Shown one piece after another: positions 5,558 to 12,458 of a DNA stretch of 12,458 nucleotides. The notes under the pieces are model-generated. The model had not been told where the DNA came from. It saw only the letters and a program-made list of their open reading frames with translations, and did not search any database. Position 1 is the first letter of the stretch. Every line of letters begins with the position of its first letter. The position numbers and the translations under genes are program-made. Source of the DNA: Porticoccus sp033791605 (GTDB taxonomy: Bacteria > Pseudomonadota > Gammaproteobacteria > Pseudomonadales > Porticoccaceae); the NCBI GenBank assembly GCA_033791605.1, contig JASJGJ010000001.1:1-12458 (forward strand), read 5' to 3'.

Positions 5558-6772
5558 TTATGATTTGATCTGGTTTCTTCCACCCTCTTTGGCTCGATAC
5601 ATTGCTTCGTCAGCCACTTTTAATACGGTATTAAAATCGAGAGCGGTGTTGGAGTCAGCAACTCCCATACTAACCGTTGCTCGGATATTGCCCTTGCGGC
5701 GAGATGCTCCGCGTTGTTTCTCGCCTTTATTTTGTGTCCATGGGCGAGTCTTATGATCTCTGGCGGTCATATCATACTCAGCAATGACTTTTCGTAATGA
5801 TTCGAGGTGGTCGATTATCTGGTCTGCCGTTTTTCCCCGAAACAGTAGGCAGAATTCCTCTCCTCCAAAACGATAGGCTCGTCCTCCTCCCGTCACTTGG
5901 CTAAGCTTGGATGCTATTGCTCGCAGCACCTGATCTCCTAGGTCATGCCCATGCTGATCATTGATTTTTTTAAAGTGGTCAACATCCACCATGGCAAGAG
6001 CGTAGTGATTGCCTGTATTACGGGCATCTCTTAACAGTGCGCGCCTGTTAGGTATTTGGGTTAGTTCATCTCGGTACACCATGTTAAGTAGGCTGTGGGT
6101 TTGGTTGATGATTAACAATAATCCTGAAACCGAAAATAGGGTGGCTGAGATATGAGGGACATGAAACCAGGCCAAAGTAATAAAGCTGAATAAAATACAA
6201 CCGGGAAAGCTGCTATCTATAGGTTCCCGCTTGAGCAGGGGGGCAGACAAGCTAGCAATAAAGGCAAAAACAAACATCAGGCCGGCTGTGTTGGAGATTC
6301 TCAGGCCTAGAAAAGTACTTTCTCGTAGCTCCGGAGACAGTGCTGCAAACCACAGTGGTTGCCACTGAAACAAGCTGGTAATGATCAGGGCAAAGATTGA
6401 TATAAACGAAATAAAAAGGATAAATCCAAGGTGCCGCCAGCCGGTATTTGGCAAGATAACAAGTGCGGCTAATAGTAGCGGGGCACAAAGTGATATCAGA
6501 CCAAAGGTCTGTCCTGCAGGTTCAGTGTCTAAAGGGGCTTGTAAGTAGGCGCGAATCAGCCAAAAGCCAGTTAGCATAATAATTGCAGCGCCAAGATAGC
6601 GGGAGTTGTTGGCCAAAATGGCAATAAATGCGGCCAATCCGCAGAGGATGTAGGGCAGCTGTTTCAGCATAGAAAGCTGATCGCCATTTAATGATGGGGT
6701 ATACCAATTTATGAAGCCTGCTAGTAGCAGGCATAAAAGCGGGGTGATTAGGCGAACCATTATTTGTGACAT
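5558..6772 (-). CDS. Membrane-bound diguanylate cyclase (GGDEF domain)
   Basis: The 404-residue protein has an N-terminal region of about seven to eight hydrophobic segments (residues 5-222) without a recognised sensor family, then a GGDEF domain (about 232-404). This class joins two GTP into the second messenger c-di-GMP at the inner face of the membrane. The active site is intact: DELTQIPNRRAL (235-246), metal ligand D263 in MVDVDHFKKIND, and signature GGEEF (303-307). The RxxD inhibitory I-site that normally precedes the signature is replaced by TGGG (294-297), so product inhibition is probably lost. A basic loop (about 337-364) is inserted before ATVSMGVA. The ATG at 6772 has AGG 5 nt upstream; M5 is an alternative. 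The gene faces away from the exported protein at 6930 and converges on fur. Confidence 0.93.
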   Translation of the reverse strand: MSQIMVRLITPLLCLLLAGFINWYTPSLNGDQLSMLKQLPYILCGLAAFIAILANNSRYLGAAIIMLTGFWLIRAYLQAPLDTEPAGQTFGLISLCAPLLLAALVILPNTGWRHLGFILFISFISIFALIITSLFQWQPLWFAALSPELRESTFLGLRISNTAGLMFVFAFIASLSAPLLKREPIDSSFPGCILFSFITLAWFHVPHISATLFSVSGLLLIINQTHSLLNMVYRDELTQIPNRRALLRDARNTGNHYALAMVDVDHFKKINDQHGHDLGDQVLRAIASKLSQVTGGGRAYRFGGEEFCLLFRGKTADQIIDHLESLRKVIAEYDMTARDHKTRPWTQNKGEKQRGASRRKGNIRATVSMGVADSNTALDFNTVLKVADEAMYRAKEGGRNQIKS

Positions 6773-6873
6773 AACCTGTTGATACTATAAGCCTTGCCCC
6801 GAGTAGTGGTTGCTAGTCTATGATGTTGTGGGATCATCGTAAACAGCTATGGCGGTTAGGTGTTTTTAAAACC

Positions 6874-6902
6874 TTGCAAACAATAATGTTAGTGCAAATA
6901 GT
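6874..6902 (+). promoter_or_regulatory. Weak candidate promoter of the exported-protein gene
   Basis: TTGCAA (6874-6879) and AATAGT (6897-6902) are spaced by 17 bp, 27 bp before the GTG start; each hexamer matches consensus at 4 of 6 positions. TTGCA...TGCAA arms (6874-6878 and 6893-6897) also form an inverted repeat here. Confidence 0.25.
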
Positions 6903-6929
6903 TATGGTCGGAGTCAATGGGGGCTGAGA

Positions 6930-7772
6930 GTGGTTTGTAGGGTATTAGTTTGGTCAATTTTGGTATTCCCCATGTTGGGTAATGCTGGTGAATTCTGTCT
7001 ATTATTCGCCGAAAATTACTATGAGCAGTTGTACTGTGAGGTAAAAGCCCAAGGTGAGGGTGGTCGTTTGCCCTCATTTTATGAGTTTCAAAAAAACAAT
7101 GAGACAACACAGGCTCTTTTGTTAAAGCGTCCAGCCGCAAAACTTGGCGTTCAGCTTGCCCTGCCAAAACGTGTTCAGCCGAAAACAAAACCATTCAGTG
7201 AGCCTGATACTTCTTTTCATGCTGTAATGGGTAATGGGGGCGGCAGTTATCATTTAAACGCTGATGAGCAGAAACATGAAAAATTTGGCCCCTATAAATT
7301 AAACAAATGCCTCTTTGAAGCAACGCATATTGTATGCCGTGGTGAGCGTTATCAATTAATAGCAAATCAAGCGAATACCAAATTATCCAGAGGCGCTTTG
7401 GCCGGGGATAACAGAATGGCGATTCCTGTGTATCAGGGGCTGGTTGATGATAGGGAAGCCCTTGGCCGTTATCTGTCAAAGGCGTATCAGCAATATATAC
7501 AAAAGATGCTGGAGATTGGTTTAGGCGGCTCAACCTTTTCGTATGCCAAGTTTGTTTTTCTTTTCCATGATGTCGCGACAAAAGGAATAGATTTTAGTCA
7601 ACGCTTTGAAACGATGTTTGGCTTCTTGAAACAGGATAAGCAGCACTTGGCTGTCAATGAGCAGTTGGCAAAAAATGTGCAGTTAGTTAAAAACCAATGT
7701 GATTGGCTTTCCGAGGCTCTGGTGGTGTGTGATGCCGGTAGGAAAAATTATATCTATCAGCGCCAACATTAG
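6930..7772 (+). CDS. Unrecognised exported protein with three cysteine pairs
   Basis: I do not recognise this 280-residue protein. A GTG start at 6930 gives a short basic N-terminus, a hydrophobic core (residues 5-16) and a likely signal-peptidase site after LGNA (19), so it is probably periplasmic or secreted. The mature part has exactly six cysteines in three short pairs: C23-C36, C127-C136 and C257-C267. The second and third pairs share a pattern, N-x-C, 8-9 residues, V-C, then a Tyr-rich stretch, which suggests disulfide hairpins. A basic/proline segment (about 66-90) and a glycine-rich turn (GNGGG, 101-105) lie between. No catalytic motif or lipobox is seen. It stands alone between a divergent diguanylate cyclase and a convergent small gene. 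The reading frame is clean; its function is unknown. Confidence 0.75.
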   Translation: MVCRVLVWSILVFPMLGNAGEFCLLFAENYYEQLYCEVKAQGEGGRLPSFYEFQKNNETTQALLLKRPAAKLGVQLALPKRVQPKTKPFSEPDTSFHAVMGNGGGSYHLNADEQKHEKFGPYKLNKCLFEATHIVCRGERYQLIANQANTKLSRGALAGDNRMAIPVYQGLVDDREALGRYLSKAYQQYIQKMLEIGLGGSTFSYAKFVFLFHDVATKGIDFSQRFETMFGFLKQDKQHLAVNEQLAKNVQLVKNQCDWLSEALVVCDAGRKNYIYQRQH

Positions 7773-7868
7773 CACAAATGATTGAATGCCCAGTTTGTCA
7801 GTCACCTCGGGGTAAGTGCGCAAAGTGCTCGGTAAGTGGGCCTGCAATTACCTTCTCTGTACGCTTTT

Positions 7869-7970
7869 TTAAATAAGATTGGCGATGACAATGAGAAAAA
7901 ACATCACTGCAAATCCCCCAAGAACCAACTTGCCAACCTTGGTCAGAGTAGCCGTATCTTCTGTATCCAT
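7869..7970 (-). CDS. Small single-span membrane protein, 33 residues (uncharacterised)
   Basis: This short frame has unusually good support. The ATG at 7970 is preceded by GGGAGGTG, a near-perfect Shine-Dalgarno with about 8 nt spacing. The product starts with an acidic, polar segment (MDTEDTATLTKVGK) and continues into one hydrophobic helix (LVLGGFAVMFFLIVIANLI) that ends at the stop TAA. It should therefore be a single-pass inner-membrane protein with a short N-terminal tail. I do not recognise the family. A perfect FNR/Anr box with a correctly placed -10 lies 96-137 bp upstream of the ATG, suggesting induction at low oxygen. By analogy, tiny membrane proteins such as CydX are subunits of respiratory oxidases, but there is no oxidase gene in this window, so a partner cannot be named. 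Confidence 0.72.
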   Translation of the reverse strand: MDTEDTATLTKVGKLVLGGFAVMFFLIVIANLI

Positions 7971-8065
7971 CGTTGAGCACCTCCCACCGTACGAATGAGT
8001 AAATTTCTAGTATGAATGCCTTGAGCCCTTGGGTTTTTTTATGGGTTCTCATGTGGCTAGGCTCA

Positions 8066-8107
8066 AATGTAGTGGCTTTGTATGCTCGTTAAATTGATTT
8101 ATATCAA
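8066..8107 (-). promoter_or_regulatory. FNR/Anr-box promoter for the small membrane protein gene
   Basis: TTGATTTATATCAA (8094-8107) is a perfect match to the FNR/Anr consensus TTGAT-N4-ATCAA. On the minus strand, TACATT (8071-8066, 4 of 6 matches to TATAAT) lies downstream. A start near 8059 would place the box centre at about -41.5, the classical class II FNR activator position. The transcript would have a leader of about 90 nt. The box begins 15 bp past the recN stop, so it is not positioned to control recN. Confidence 0.6.
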
Positions 8108-8122
8108 TAAAGAGTTGTTGTT

Positions 8123-9832
8123 TTACGTGGTGGAAGAGGCCGTCTCAATCATTTCTTTGGCATGATTTAGCGTTGTGGGGGTGACATTTTTGCCGCCAAG
8201 CATGCGGGCGATTTCTTGTGTTCTGTCGGTGTTGATGAGGGCTTTGATCTCACTATGTGTGGTGTTTTTGTGGGTGCCTTTGCTGACAAATAGATGATTG
8301 TGGGCGCAGGCCGCAACTTGAGGTAGGTGAGTGACGCAAAGCACCTGCCCTCTCTTGCCCAGTTGGCGTAGTAGTTGCCCGACAACATCAGCTGTAGCGC
8401 CACCAATACCGACATCGACCTCATCAAATACAAGCGTTGGGATCGAGGAGTTTTTCGCCGCAATGACTTGTATGGCTAAACTTATACGTGATAATTCACC
8501 GCCGGAGGCGATGCGCGCAAGAGGCCTTGGTGGTTCGCCTGGGTTGGTCTGAATGAGGAATTCGATAGTCTCTAGGCCGTGGGGTCCAAGCTCGCCGTGT
8601 GCGAGCGGTGTCATGCGTGGGGAAAATTTTGCGCCTGACATGGAGAGCAAATCAAACTGTTGTTCGATGGCTTTTGAGAGCTGTGCTGCGGCCTTTGTTC
8701 GTGTTTTTGTCAGCTGGCTGGCTGATGCTAAATAGTGTGTTGCCAGCTCATCAACCTGTTGTTGAAGGAGGGTTGTATCGTGTTCCTCGCCGGAAATATC
8801 GTTGAGAGCTTGCTTTAATTCCTGGTGCTTGTTGTGTAGTTTTTCTGGTGATACTCGGTGCTTTCGCGCCAGTTGGTAAATGGCGCTCAAGCGTTCTTCG
8901 AGTTGTTGAAGTTGTTCTGGGTCGGCATTAAAGCTATCTAGGTGATGTTGGATTTCTCTGCCAGCTTCTTCTACTTCGATCTGGGCGCTGGTTAATAATT
9001 GCTCTGCATCTTCTAATGAAGAAGGTTTGTTGGGCATGTTGTGCAATATTTGTAGCGCTTTGCTCAGGGAACTTTGAAGGTTAAAAGACTCCGCTTCGGA
9101 GCAAAGCTGAAGCAGTGCTTGGCTATCCAATAGTATAGACTCAGCGTTGGATAAGAGTTGTTGCTGTTGTTCCAGCGTGTCTAATTCACCTTTATCGAGG
9201 CTAAGTTGGTCAAGCTCAGACAGCTGAAAGCTGAGTAAGTCTCTGCGTGCGACGAGTTCGTCTGATGTGCTCTCAAGTTGCAGCAGTTTTTGTCTGACTA
9301 TTGTCCACTGGTTATAAAGGTCTCGCGTTTTTTCAGCAAGCGTTGTGCTGCCCGCGAAATCATCCAAAATTTGACGATGTGTTTCACGGCGCAGCAAAGA
9401 TTGGTGTTCGTGTTGACTATGTATATCAATGAGCGTTTCGCCGAGTTCGCGCAATTGTTGCATTGTTGCAGGTTGGCCATTGATATAGCCGCGTGAGCGC
9501 CCCTCTTTTGTGAGCAACCTTCTAAGTAGGCACTCATTGTTGATATTTTCAAGGTTATCGTGGTCAATGCCATTATCAAAGTCATTGTCGCTGAGCCATT
9601 GGATGGCTTGGGGAACCTTGTTTAGATCAAAGACCGCAGAGACTTCTGCGCGCTCTGTATTGCTACGAATTCGATCAGTATCTGCTCGATCACCCAAGGC
9701 CATTGCTAGCGCATCGACTATTAAAGATTTTCCTGCCCCGGTTTCACCTGTCAGGGCTGTCATTCCATGTTGGAAATCTACCTCAAGATGCTCTACCAAG
9801 GTGAAATTTTTGACAGTTAAGGTGGTAAGCAA
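8123..9832 (-). CDS. recN: DNA repair protein RecN (SMC-like ATPase)
   Basis: RecN is an SMC-type protein that helps recombinational repair of double-strand breaks by holding DNA ends or sister chromatids together. The 569-residue product (E. coli 553) has Walker A GETGAGKS (29-36), Q-loop HSQ (138-140), two coiled-coil arms rich in Gln, Leu and Glu (about 165-240 and 275-395), ABC signature SGGE (443-446), Walker B TLVFDEVD (466-473) and switch THLPQVA (501-507). The start is TTG at 9832: the next residues LTTLTVKNF align with the N-terminus of E. coli RecN, and GGGA lies 7 nt upstream. A small insertion rich in Asp and Asn (83-100) looks lineage-specific. It is divergent from grpE. No CTGT-N8-ACAG LexA box was found upstream. 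Confidence 0.96.
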   Translation of the reverse strand: MLTTLTVKNFTLVEHLEVDFQHGMTALTGETGAGKSLIVDALAMALGDRADTDRIRSNTERAEVSAVFDLNKVPQAIQWLSDNDFDNGIDHDNLENINNECLLRRLLTKEGRSRGYINGQPATMQQLRELGETLIDIHSQHEHQSLLRRETHRQILDDFAGSTTLAEKTRDLYNQWTIVRQKLLQLESTSDELVARRDLLSFQLSELDQLSLDKGELDTLEQQQQLLSNAESILLDSQALLQLCSEAESFNLQSSLSKALQILHNMPNKPSSLEDAEQLLTSAQIEVEEAGREIQHHLDSFNADPEQLQQLEERLSAIYQLARKHRVSPEKLHNKHQELKQALNDISGEEHDTTLLQQQVDELATHYLASASQLTKTRTKAAAQLSKAIEQQFDLLSMSGAKFSPRMTPLAHGELGPHGLETIEFLIQTNPGEPPRPLARIASGGELSRISLAIQVIAAKNSSIPTLVFDEVDVGIGGATADVVGQLLRQLGKRGQVLCVTHLPQVAACAHNHLFVSKGTHKNTTHSEIKALINTDRTQEIARMLGGKNVTPTTLNHAKEMIETASSTT

Positions 9833-9879
9833 TGTCTATCCCGCGTTGATTGACACAATAGTGAGGCCGTTAATCTTAT

Positions 9880-9898
9880 ACGCATTTTTTAAATGCGT
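9880..9898. repeat. Perfect palindrome in the recN-grpE divergent promoter region
   Basis: ACGCATTT (9880-9887) and AAATGCGT (9891-9898) are 8-bp perfect arms around TTT. On the minus strand it lies directly upstream of TATAAG (9880-9875), the best candidate recN -10, so it occupies the place of the recN promoter spacer. On the plus strand it ends 5 bp before the grpE sigma-32 promoter. It looks like an operator, but I cannot name the regulator. Confidence 0.55.
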
Positions 9899-9903
9899 CT
9901 GCC

Positions 9904-9931
9904 CTTGAAACTGTTTGTGGCGACCCAATAT
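9904..9931 (+). promoter_or_regulatory. Sigma-32 (RpoH) heat-shock promoter of grpE
   Basis: CTTGAAA (9904-9910), 13 nt and CCCAATAT (9924-9931) match the RpoH consensus CTTGAA-N13-17-CCCCATNT. Transcription would start near 9938, about 75 nt before the grpE GTG. Confidence 0.8.
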
Positions 9932-10014
9932 AGCGTGGGAAACCATAGTAGTTAAAGCCAGGTAATCGTTAACTTGGTGATAATTGAACAAGGTACTAGT
10001 AAGGGAGATGTTGC

Positions 10015-10593
10015 GTGTCAACTGAAGAAAACAATCATCATGGCGATTATGCCGATGAATCCGGACTACACCAGTCGGAACAGTCAGAGGTGCAAGAATC
10101 TGTTGTTGAAAATAAAGTCTCTGATGTTGGAGATGACCTTGCCAAGCTGCAGGAAGAGCTGGTGGCGGCAAATGAGCAGTCGTTAAGAGCTCATGCAGAG
10201 ATGCAAAACCTCCGTCGGCGGTTAGAGCGTGATGTGGAAAATGCCCATAAATATGCGCTGGATAAGTTTGTCGGTGAGCTGTTGCCTGTGGTCGATAACC
10301 TTGAGCGGACATTGCAAGCTGTCGATCAGGAAAACGTAGAATTTACATCATTGACCGAAGGTGTAGAGCTCACACTAAAAAACTTTCAGGATGTTTTGGT
10401 GCGTTATAAGGTGGAACCGATAGACCCTAAAGGGCAGGTGTTTAACCCCGAATTCCACCAAGCCATGAGTATGGTGGAGGTGCCAGGAGAAACGCCTAAT
10501 ACAGTGGTGGATGTATTTCAGAAAGGGTACACATTAAACGGCCGGTTGGTTCGCCCCGCTATGGTTGTTGTTGCCAAAGCGGCAGATAAATAA
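10015..10593 (+). CDS. grpE: GrpE, nucleotide exchange factor for DnaK
   Basis: GrpE is a homodimer that releases ADP from DnaK and acts as a thermosensor in the DnaK-DnaJ chaperone cycle. The 192-residue product starts with an acidic, probably disordered tail (1-40). The long coiled-coil helix follows (about 41-100, including LRAHAEMQNLRRRLERDVE), then the four-helix region with FVGELLPVVDNLERTL (85-100). The C-terminal beta domain ends VFQKGYTLNGRLVRPAMVVVAK (168-189), the family signature. The start is GTG at 10015, with GGGAG at 10003-10007 and 7 nt spacing. dnaK follows after 146 bp and has its own heat-shock promoter. Confidence 0.96.
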   Translation: MSTEENNHHGDYADESGLHQSEQSEVQESVVENKVSDVGDDLAKLQEELVAANEQSLRAHAEMQNLRRRLERDVENAHKYALDKFVGELLPVVDNLERTLQAVDQENVEFTSLTEGVELTLKNFQDVLVRYKVEPIDPKGQVFNPEFHQAMSMVEVPGETPNTVVDVFQKGYTLNGRLVRPAMVVVAKAADK

Positions 10594-10622
10594 GGTTCGA
10601 TAAAGTAAATCATAAGGTGAGG

Positions 10623-10650
10623 GTTGAAATCCGTAACTGCGGGCCAATAT
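10623..10650 (+). promoter_or_regulatory. Second sigma-32-type promoter, upstream of dnaK
   Basis: GTTGAAA (10623-10629), 13 nt and GCCAATAT (10643-10650) repeat the layout of the grpE promoter with the same spacing. Transcription near 10657 would give a leader of about 83 nt, which includes the AT-rich block AAAAAATTTTTT and ends in the Shine-Dalgarno GGAGAAG before the dnaK ATG. Confidence 0.65.
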
Positions 10651-10739
10651 TAGCAACCAGATCACACTTTTTATGAATTAGATATTTGTAAATAAAAAAT
10701 TTTTTGAATTTGACGTTAAGTTAATCCCGGAGAAGAAAC

Positions 10740-12458
10740 ATGGGCAAGATTATCGGAATTGACCTGGGTACTACCAACTCTTGTGTTGCTGTACTTGAAG
10801 GTGGCAAACCGAAAGTTATCGAAAATGCTGAAGGCGGTCGCACTACGCCCTCCATCGTAGCATTCACAGATGAAAATGAAATTTTAGTCGGACAGTCTGC
10901 CAAGCGTCAGGCTGTGACGAACCCAAGCAACACATTGTTTGCGGTGAAGCGGTTGATTGGTCGTCGTTTTGAAGACGACGTTGTTCAGAAAGACATCAAA
11001 ATGGTGCCTTACAAAATTGTGAAGGCAGATAATGGCGATGCGTGGGTTGAAGTAAAAGGCGAAAAGCGGGCTGCTCCTCAGATTTCTGCTGAAGTACTCA
11101 AAAAGATGAAGAAAACAGCTGAAGATTATTTAGGTGAGGCTGTCACGGAAGCTGTTATCACGGTCCCCGCTTACTTCAATGATTCTCAGCGTCAGGCAAC
11201 AAAAGACGCGGGTATAATCGCGGGCCTTTAAGTTAAACGCATCATTAATGAGCCGTCGGCTGCAGCATTGGCCTATGGTATGGATAAAACCCCGGGCGAC
11301 AGCGTAATAGCCGTGTATGACTTGGGTGGCGGTACCTTTGATATTTCTATTATTGAAATTGCCGACGTGGATGGTGAACACCAGTTTGAGGTGCTTTCCA
11401 CAAACGGTGATACTTTCTTGGGTGGTGAAGACTTCGATCTGCGTTTGATCGAGTATCTATCTGCAGAATTTAAGAAAGAAAATGGCATTGATTTGCACAG
11501 TGATCCAATGGCGCTTCAACGCCTGAAGGAAGCGGCTGAAAAAGCTAAAATTGAACTGTCTTCCAGTCAGCAAACAGAAGTTAACTTGCCCTATATCACT
11601 GCTGATTCTACTGGTCCGAAGCATTTGGTTGTGAAGTTAACTCGCTCCAAGCTTGAGTCATTGGTGGAAGATTTGGTTGAGCGCTCCATGGCGCCGTTGA
11701 AGCTCGCCCTCAAGGATGCAGGGAAATCTGCTTCTGATATTAATGAGGTGATTTTAGTGGGCGGTCAAACGCGTATGCCCATGGTGCAAAAGAAAGTGAC
11801 AGAGTTTTTTGGCAAAGAGCCTCGTAAAGATGTTAACCCCGATGAAGCGGTTGCTATGGGTGCGGCGATTCAGGGTGCGGTGCTTTCTGGTGATGTAAAA
11901 GATGTGTTGTTGTTGGATGTGACTCCGCTGACCCTAGGTATTGAAACTATGGGCGGTGTAGCAACCCCGCTGATTGAGAAAAACACCACGATTCCTTCGA
12001 AGAAGTCGCAAATTTTCTCTACGGCTGAAGACAATCAAGGTGCTGTTACCATTCACGTTGTTCAAGGCGAGAGAAAGCAGGCGGCAGGTAACAAGTCTTT
12101 GGGACGTTTTGACTTGGCCGATATTCCTCCTTCTCCTCGTGGCATGCCGCAAATTGAAGTCACTTTTGATATCGACGCCAATGGTATTTTGAATGTAAAT
12201 GCCAAAGATAAAGCGACTGGCAAAGAGCAATCTATTGTGATCAAAGCTTCTTCAGGTTTATCTGATGAAGAGGTTGAACGCATGGTCAGTGATGCCGAAG
12301 CTAACGCGGTTGAAGATAAAAAGTTTGAAGATTTGGTGCAGGCTCGAAATGCTGCAGATGGTCTGGCGCATGCAGCCAAGAAAACTGTGGAAGAGGCGGG
12401 TGATAAGGCCTCCGATGAGGAAAAAGAAGCGATCGAAGCTGCTGTAAAAGAAGTGGAA
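10740..12458 (+). pseudogene. dnaK: dnaK (Hsp70 chaperone), interrupted by an in-frame TAA; 3' end beyond the window
   Basis: DnaK is the main Hsp70 chaperone: ATP-driven binding and release of unfolded proteins with DnaJ and GrpE. Codons 1-163 encode a normal N-terminal ATPase half: GIDLGTTNSC (6-15), the lid segment NTLFAVKRLIGRRF and VTEAVITVPAYFND. Codon 164 is TAA where other DnaKs have Glu (AGL-E-VKRIINEP). From codon 165 the same frame runs without another stop through INEPSAAALAYG, DLGGGTFDIS, LVGGQTRMPMVQ, the linker DVLLLDVTPL, and the substrate domain to the window end. No frameshift is present. As written only a 163-residue fragment would be made. The change is one base (GAA to TAA). 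It may be a sequencing or assembly error, a real mutation, or decay of a redundant copy. The ATG at 10740 has GGAGAAG upstream. Confidence 0.93.
11229..11231 (+). other. In-frame premature stop (TAA) in dnaK, codon 164
   Basis: The codon lies between CTT (Leu163) and GTT (Val165). The surrounding protein AGL-VKRIINEP is otherwise that of a normal DnaK, with Glu expected here. Two other unusual residues sit nearby: Ile159 (ATA; usually Arg or Lys) and Ser173 (TCG; usually Thr). Each differs from the common residue by a change to T if the ancestral codons were AAA, GAA and ACG. Other genes in the window use TAA as a normal stop, so a changed genetic code is not supported. Confidence 0.9.

Larger units (their letters stand above)
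7773..8122. other. Gap between the exported-protein gene and recN
   Basis: This 350-bp stretch holds the small minus-strand gene at 7869-7970 and its FNR/Anr-type promoter (both listed separately). It also holds a direct repeat GGTAAGTG at 7811-7818 and 7831-7838, of unknown meaning. No clear terminator is seen for the exported-protein gene. A longer minus-strand frame covering 7798-8052 is rejected because it has no ribosome site and overlaps the better-supported small gene. Confidence 0.5.

Noticed and set aside
7798..8052. 84-codon minus-strand frame in the gap before recN
   Set aside because: Its ATG has no ribosome site, the product is a mix of aromatic and charged residues with no recognisable family, and it overlaps the 33-residue gene, which has a strong Shine-Dalgarno and a clear membrane helix.
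9836..10312. 158-codon minus-strand frame across the start of grpE and the recN-grpE gap
   Set aside because: It is an antisense shadow of grpE and runs through the sigma-32 promoter; the product is His/Leu-rich with no recognisable family.
11229..11231. Recoded stop (alternative genetic code, selenocysteine or pyrrolysine)
   Set aside because: The codon is TAA, which is not used for selenocysteine or pyrrolysine, and TAA ends several other genes here (bfd, rnfH, bamE, recN, grpE).
11232..12458. Separate gene encoding the DnaK C-terminal part by internal restart
   Set aside because: No start codon with a ribosome site follows the TAA closely, and the first ATG comes inside the ATPase domain. 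The simplest reading is one interrupted dnaK.

Overview
The window looks like chromosomal DNA from a gammaproteobacterium close to the Pseudomonas/Cellvibrionales group. The order smpB / ratA-rnfH / bamE / fur / recN / grpE / dnaK matches the arrangement known from Pseudomonas. The tmRNA tag (ANDDNYALAA) and the Fur sequence, which has no CxxC motif after the HHDH motif, fit that group. No insertion sequence, phage gene or CRISPR array is visible. The window starts inside ssrA and ends inside dnaK.

Left part (1-2059, all minus strand): the 5' part of ssrA (tmRNA), bacterioferritin (bfr), its [2Fe-2S] partner bfd, and smpB. smpB and ssrA are the two halves of the trans-translation ribosome-rescue system. 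The iron-storage pair sits between them. bfd has a textbook Fur box between its -35 and -10 elements and its own terminator before bfr, so iron storage and iron release appear to be controlled separately.

Middle part (2149-5418): a Na+-coupled NSS/SNF transporter, ratA and rnfH (ratB) form a tightly overlapping plus-strand operon. The BamE lipoprotein gene converges on it, and fur diverges from bamE.

Right part (5558-12458): a membrane diguanylate cyclase lacking the inhibitory I-site, an unrecognised exported protein with three cysteine pairs, a previously uncalled 33-residue membrane protein behind a perfect FNR/Anr box, and recN (minus strand). grpE and dnaK follow on the plus strand. Each has its own sigma-32-type promoter with the same 13-nt spacing.

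The most striking observation is that dnaK is broken by an in-frame TAA at codon 164 (11229-11231) while the rest of the reading frame is intact to the window end. The second is the FNR/Anr-box small membrane protein gene in the hyp-recN gap. I see no convincing new multi-gene system; most of the window is a conserved housekeeping locus with a few lineage-specific insertions.
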